Source: an uncultured Eubacteriales bacterium (GTDB taxonomy: Bacteria > Bacillota > Clostridia > UMGS1883). From it: a DNA stretch of 6,557 bases. Location of the stretch: contig CAJJUC010000135.1 in NCBI GenBank assembly GCA_905195005.1, positions 1-6,557 of the forward strand, written 5' to 3'. The position numbers and the translations under genes are program-made. Positions 5,179-6,557 of this stretch are shown piece after piece. The notes beneath the pieces were generated by a model. It did not search any database, was not told the origin of the DNA, and saw only the letters and a list, made by a program, of their open reading frames with translations. Numbering within the stretch: position 1 is the first letter of the stretch; each line of letters opens with the position of its first letter.

Positions 5179-6557
5179 ATGCGAAAAAAGGTCACAGCTT
5201 CAATTGCGGCAGCGGCAGTTCTATCCTTATGCATGAATGTATTTGCTGCCTCAACCGTAAACGTAAAGGTAAACTATGCGCAGTCAACCGTTGATATAGA
5301 ATATGAAAGCGATTTGAATTACAATACCGACACGGCATTTTACATTTTAAAGAGCGGCACGGCATTTTCGTTATCGGATGCGCCGCAGCGTATAAAAACA
5401 GCGCCGTTTGAACCCGGAAAGCCTGTTTCGGCAGCGATCAGAATCGGAGATGATTTAAGCGGAGAATATCGTGTTTATGCCGTCAGCGGCGGTTATTTAT
5501 CGGCAGATTCCGCTGCTTATTCCGATTCCTTTAAAATTATCGGTTCGACGGAGAGAGAGGCAAGGCTGAAAAATATAAACGGCGCTGCGGAAGCGGAAAT
5601 AATGAAAACCGTAATTTCCGAATTGGACGGTATCGCCGACCTGGACGGCGAGTCGGCAGCAGAATGGAAAAACAAATATCTTTATGAAATAAAAAACGTC
5701 GATTTCGGCGGAGCATTTAAGAATATTTCGGAAGTTGAAAAAGCATGGAAGCTTTCGGATATTCTGAAAAAGCTTAATGATTCGGCTGAAAATGAAATTG
5801 CGTCTGTAATAAACGGCGGAAAGAATATTCTTGAAGTATCCCTCGCCGGTGAAAGCGAGGCATTTGTAAAAGAATACAGCCGTCTGCTTTATATCCTGAA
5901 AAGTACGGGGATTTATTCGCTGAACGGATTCAAAAAAGCTCACGAGAAAGCATACGCCGTTGCGGACGTTAACACGGCGGAGCTTACGGAGCTTTCAGAG
6001 GTCTTTGCCATTCATGAGGAAACTCTTGAGATTACCGCGCTGATGAACCGTTACAGCAAGCTTGATAAAACAAAATTTACAAGAAATTATTTCGGATATA
6101 AGGCTGACAGCGCAGCCGAGGTTCGCGCAAAATTTCTGAACGTAATTGAGAGCTTGGAGGGCTCTTCCTCCGGCGGAACAAGCAGCGGCGGAAAATCCAC
6201 CGGGGGCGGAAGCGTTAAGCTGCCGCCTCACAGCGAGGTTGAACAAATCAATCGTGACAATAATGAACCGTTTTCCGATATCAGCGAAACGCACTGGGCA
6301 TACCGCGCAATAAAAGCCCTGTCTGAGAAAAATATCATTTCGGGCTATGATGACGGGTGCTTCAGAGCAGAAAATCCCGTAACAAGAGATGAGTTCGTTA
6401 AAATCATTGTTTCGGCGGCGGAGCTTTCCGAAAACGCTTCCGCAGCGGCTGATTTTTCAGACGTCGGCACGGAGCACTGGGCGCATAAATATATAGAAAT
6501 TGCCGTTAAGAATGAAATAATCAACGGAATTTCGGAAAATATATTCGGAGCAGGTCT
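5179..6557 (+). CDS. Secreted S-layer homology (SLH) domain protein with uncharacterised N-terminal region, 3' end outside window
   Basis: The frame is open from ATG 5179 to the window edge (459 codons visible). Residues 1-23 form a Sec signal peptide (MRKK, a hydrophobic stretch, and VFA as a likely cleavage site before Ala24). Residues about 24-112 are beta-rich, ending in LSGEYRVYAVSGG, and look like an Ig- or bacterial-repeat-type sandwich. Residues about 113-327 are acidic, Ala/Leu/Glu/Lys-rich and predicted helical by composition, with no recognised family. A Gly/Ser linker (328-345) leads to SLH domain 1 (from Phe365; FSDISETHWA, SGYDDG at 388-393 and TRDE at 402-405) and to SLH domain 2 (from Asp425; DFSDVGTEHWA), which the window end cuts. 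SLH domains bind pyruvylated secondary cell-wall polymers, so the protein is probably displayed on the cell surface. Its place directly after the importer suggests a role in polysaccharide handling, but function is unknown. Confidence 0.9.
   Translation, partial: MRKKVTASIAAAAVLSLCMNVFAASTVNVKVNYAQSTVDIEYESDLNYNTDTAFYILKSGTAFSLSDAPQRIKTAPFEPGKPVSAAIRIGDDLSGEYRVYAVSGGYLSADSAAYSDSFKIIGSTEREARLKNINGAAEAEIMKTVISELDGIADLDGESAAEWKNKYLYEIKNVDFGGAFKNISEVEKAWKLSDILKKLNDSAENEIASVINGGKNILEVSLAGESEAFVKEYSRLLYILKSTGIYSLNGFKKAHEKAYAVADVNTAELTELSEVFAIHEETLEITALMNRYSKLDKTKFTRNYFGYKADSAAEVRAKFLNVIESLEGSSSGGTSSGGKSTGGGSVKLPPHSEVEQINRDNNEPFSDISETHWAYRAIKALSEKNIISGYDDGCFRAENPVTRDEFVKIIVSAAELSENASAAADFSDVGTEHWAHKYIEIAVKNEIINGISENIFGAG
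6160..6213 (+). repeat. Gly/Ser-rich low-complexity linker in the SLH protein
   Basis: Codons for residues 328-345 are almost all Gly and Ser with a few Thr and Lys, including repeated SSGG/SGGK-type units. It separates the helical region from the SLH domains and is best read as a flexible spacer that holds the N-terminal part away from the cell wall. Confidence 0.8.
6271..6423 (+). other. First SLH domain
   Basis: The segment starts FSDISETHWA and contains the glycine-centred SGYDDG turn, a following aromatic (CF) and the TRDE signature that ends many SLH helices. All key positions of the SLH consensus are present. The start of a second SLH unit (DFSDVGTEHWA, from base 6451) is visible, but it is cut by the window end before its TRxE motif. 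A third unit would be usual for a functional trimer-like anchor and should lie downstream. Confidence 0.92.

Noticed and set aside
5227..5235. Lipobox (LSLC) in the SLH protein's signal peptide
   Set aside because: The residue before Cys18 is Leu rather than Gly/Ala/Ser, while a good signal peptidase I site (VFA) follows; SLH domains already provide the anchor.

Overview
The window looks like part of a carbohydrate-utilisation locus from an uncultured, Gram-positive-type Clostridia bacterium (Bacillota). It has moderate-to-low GC, strong purine-rich ribosome binding sites, a lipoprotein-anchored solute-binding protein, the LplB/YtcP type of sugar permease pair, and a secreted protein with S-layer homology (SLH) domains. 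A gut pectin degrader of the Monoglobus type would fit, but that is inference; only the phylum/class level is reasonably supported.

All five coding regions lie on the + strand, with gaps of 12, 70, 10 and 13 bases. They read as one transcription unit entering from the left and leaving to the right. From left to right: (1) the 3' part of a large beta-propeller protein resembling oligogalacturonate lyase (PL22 family), with an extra C-terminal beta-sandwich; (2) a lipoprotein extracellular solute-binding protein of the LipO/YtcQ type; (3) an LplB/YteP-type permease with a GTG start; (4) a YtcP/LplC-type permease; (5) the 5' part of a secreted SLH protein with an uncharacterised N-terminal half. 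A strong hairpin without a U-tract sits between genes 2 and 3.

Working model (inference): the lyase-like protein cleaves or binds unsaturated uronate oligosaccharides from pectin, the lipoprotein captures oligosaccharides at the membrane, and the two permeases import them, powered by an ATPase encoded elsewhere (MsmX-type sharing is known for related importers). The SLH protein is held at the cell wall and may organise or bind polysaccharide there. The 3268-3300 hairpin probably lets the binding protein be made in excess over the permeases.

I saw no tRNA, rRNA, CRISPR array, mobile element or internal promoter. There is no gene-free stretch longer than 70 bases. The least ordinary points are an apparent swap of metal-ligand residues in the lyase-like protein and the unknown domains of the SLH protein.
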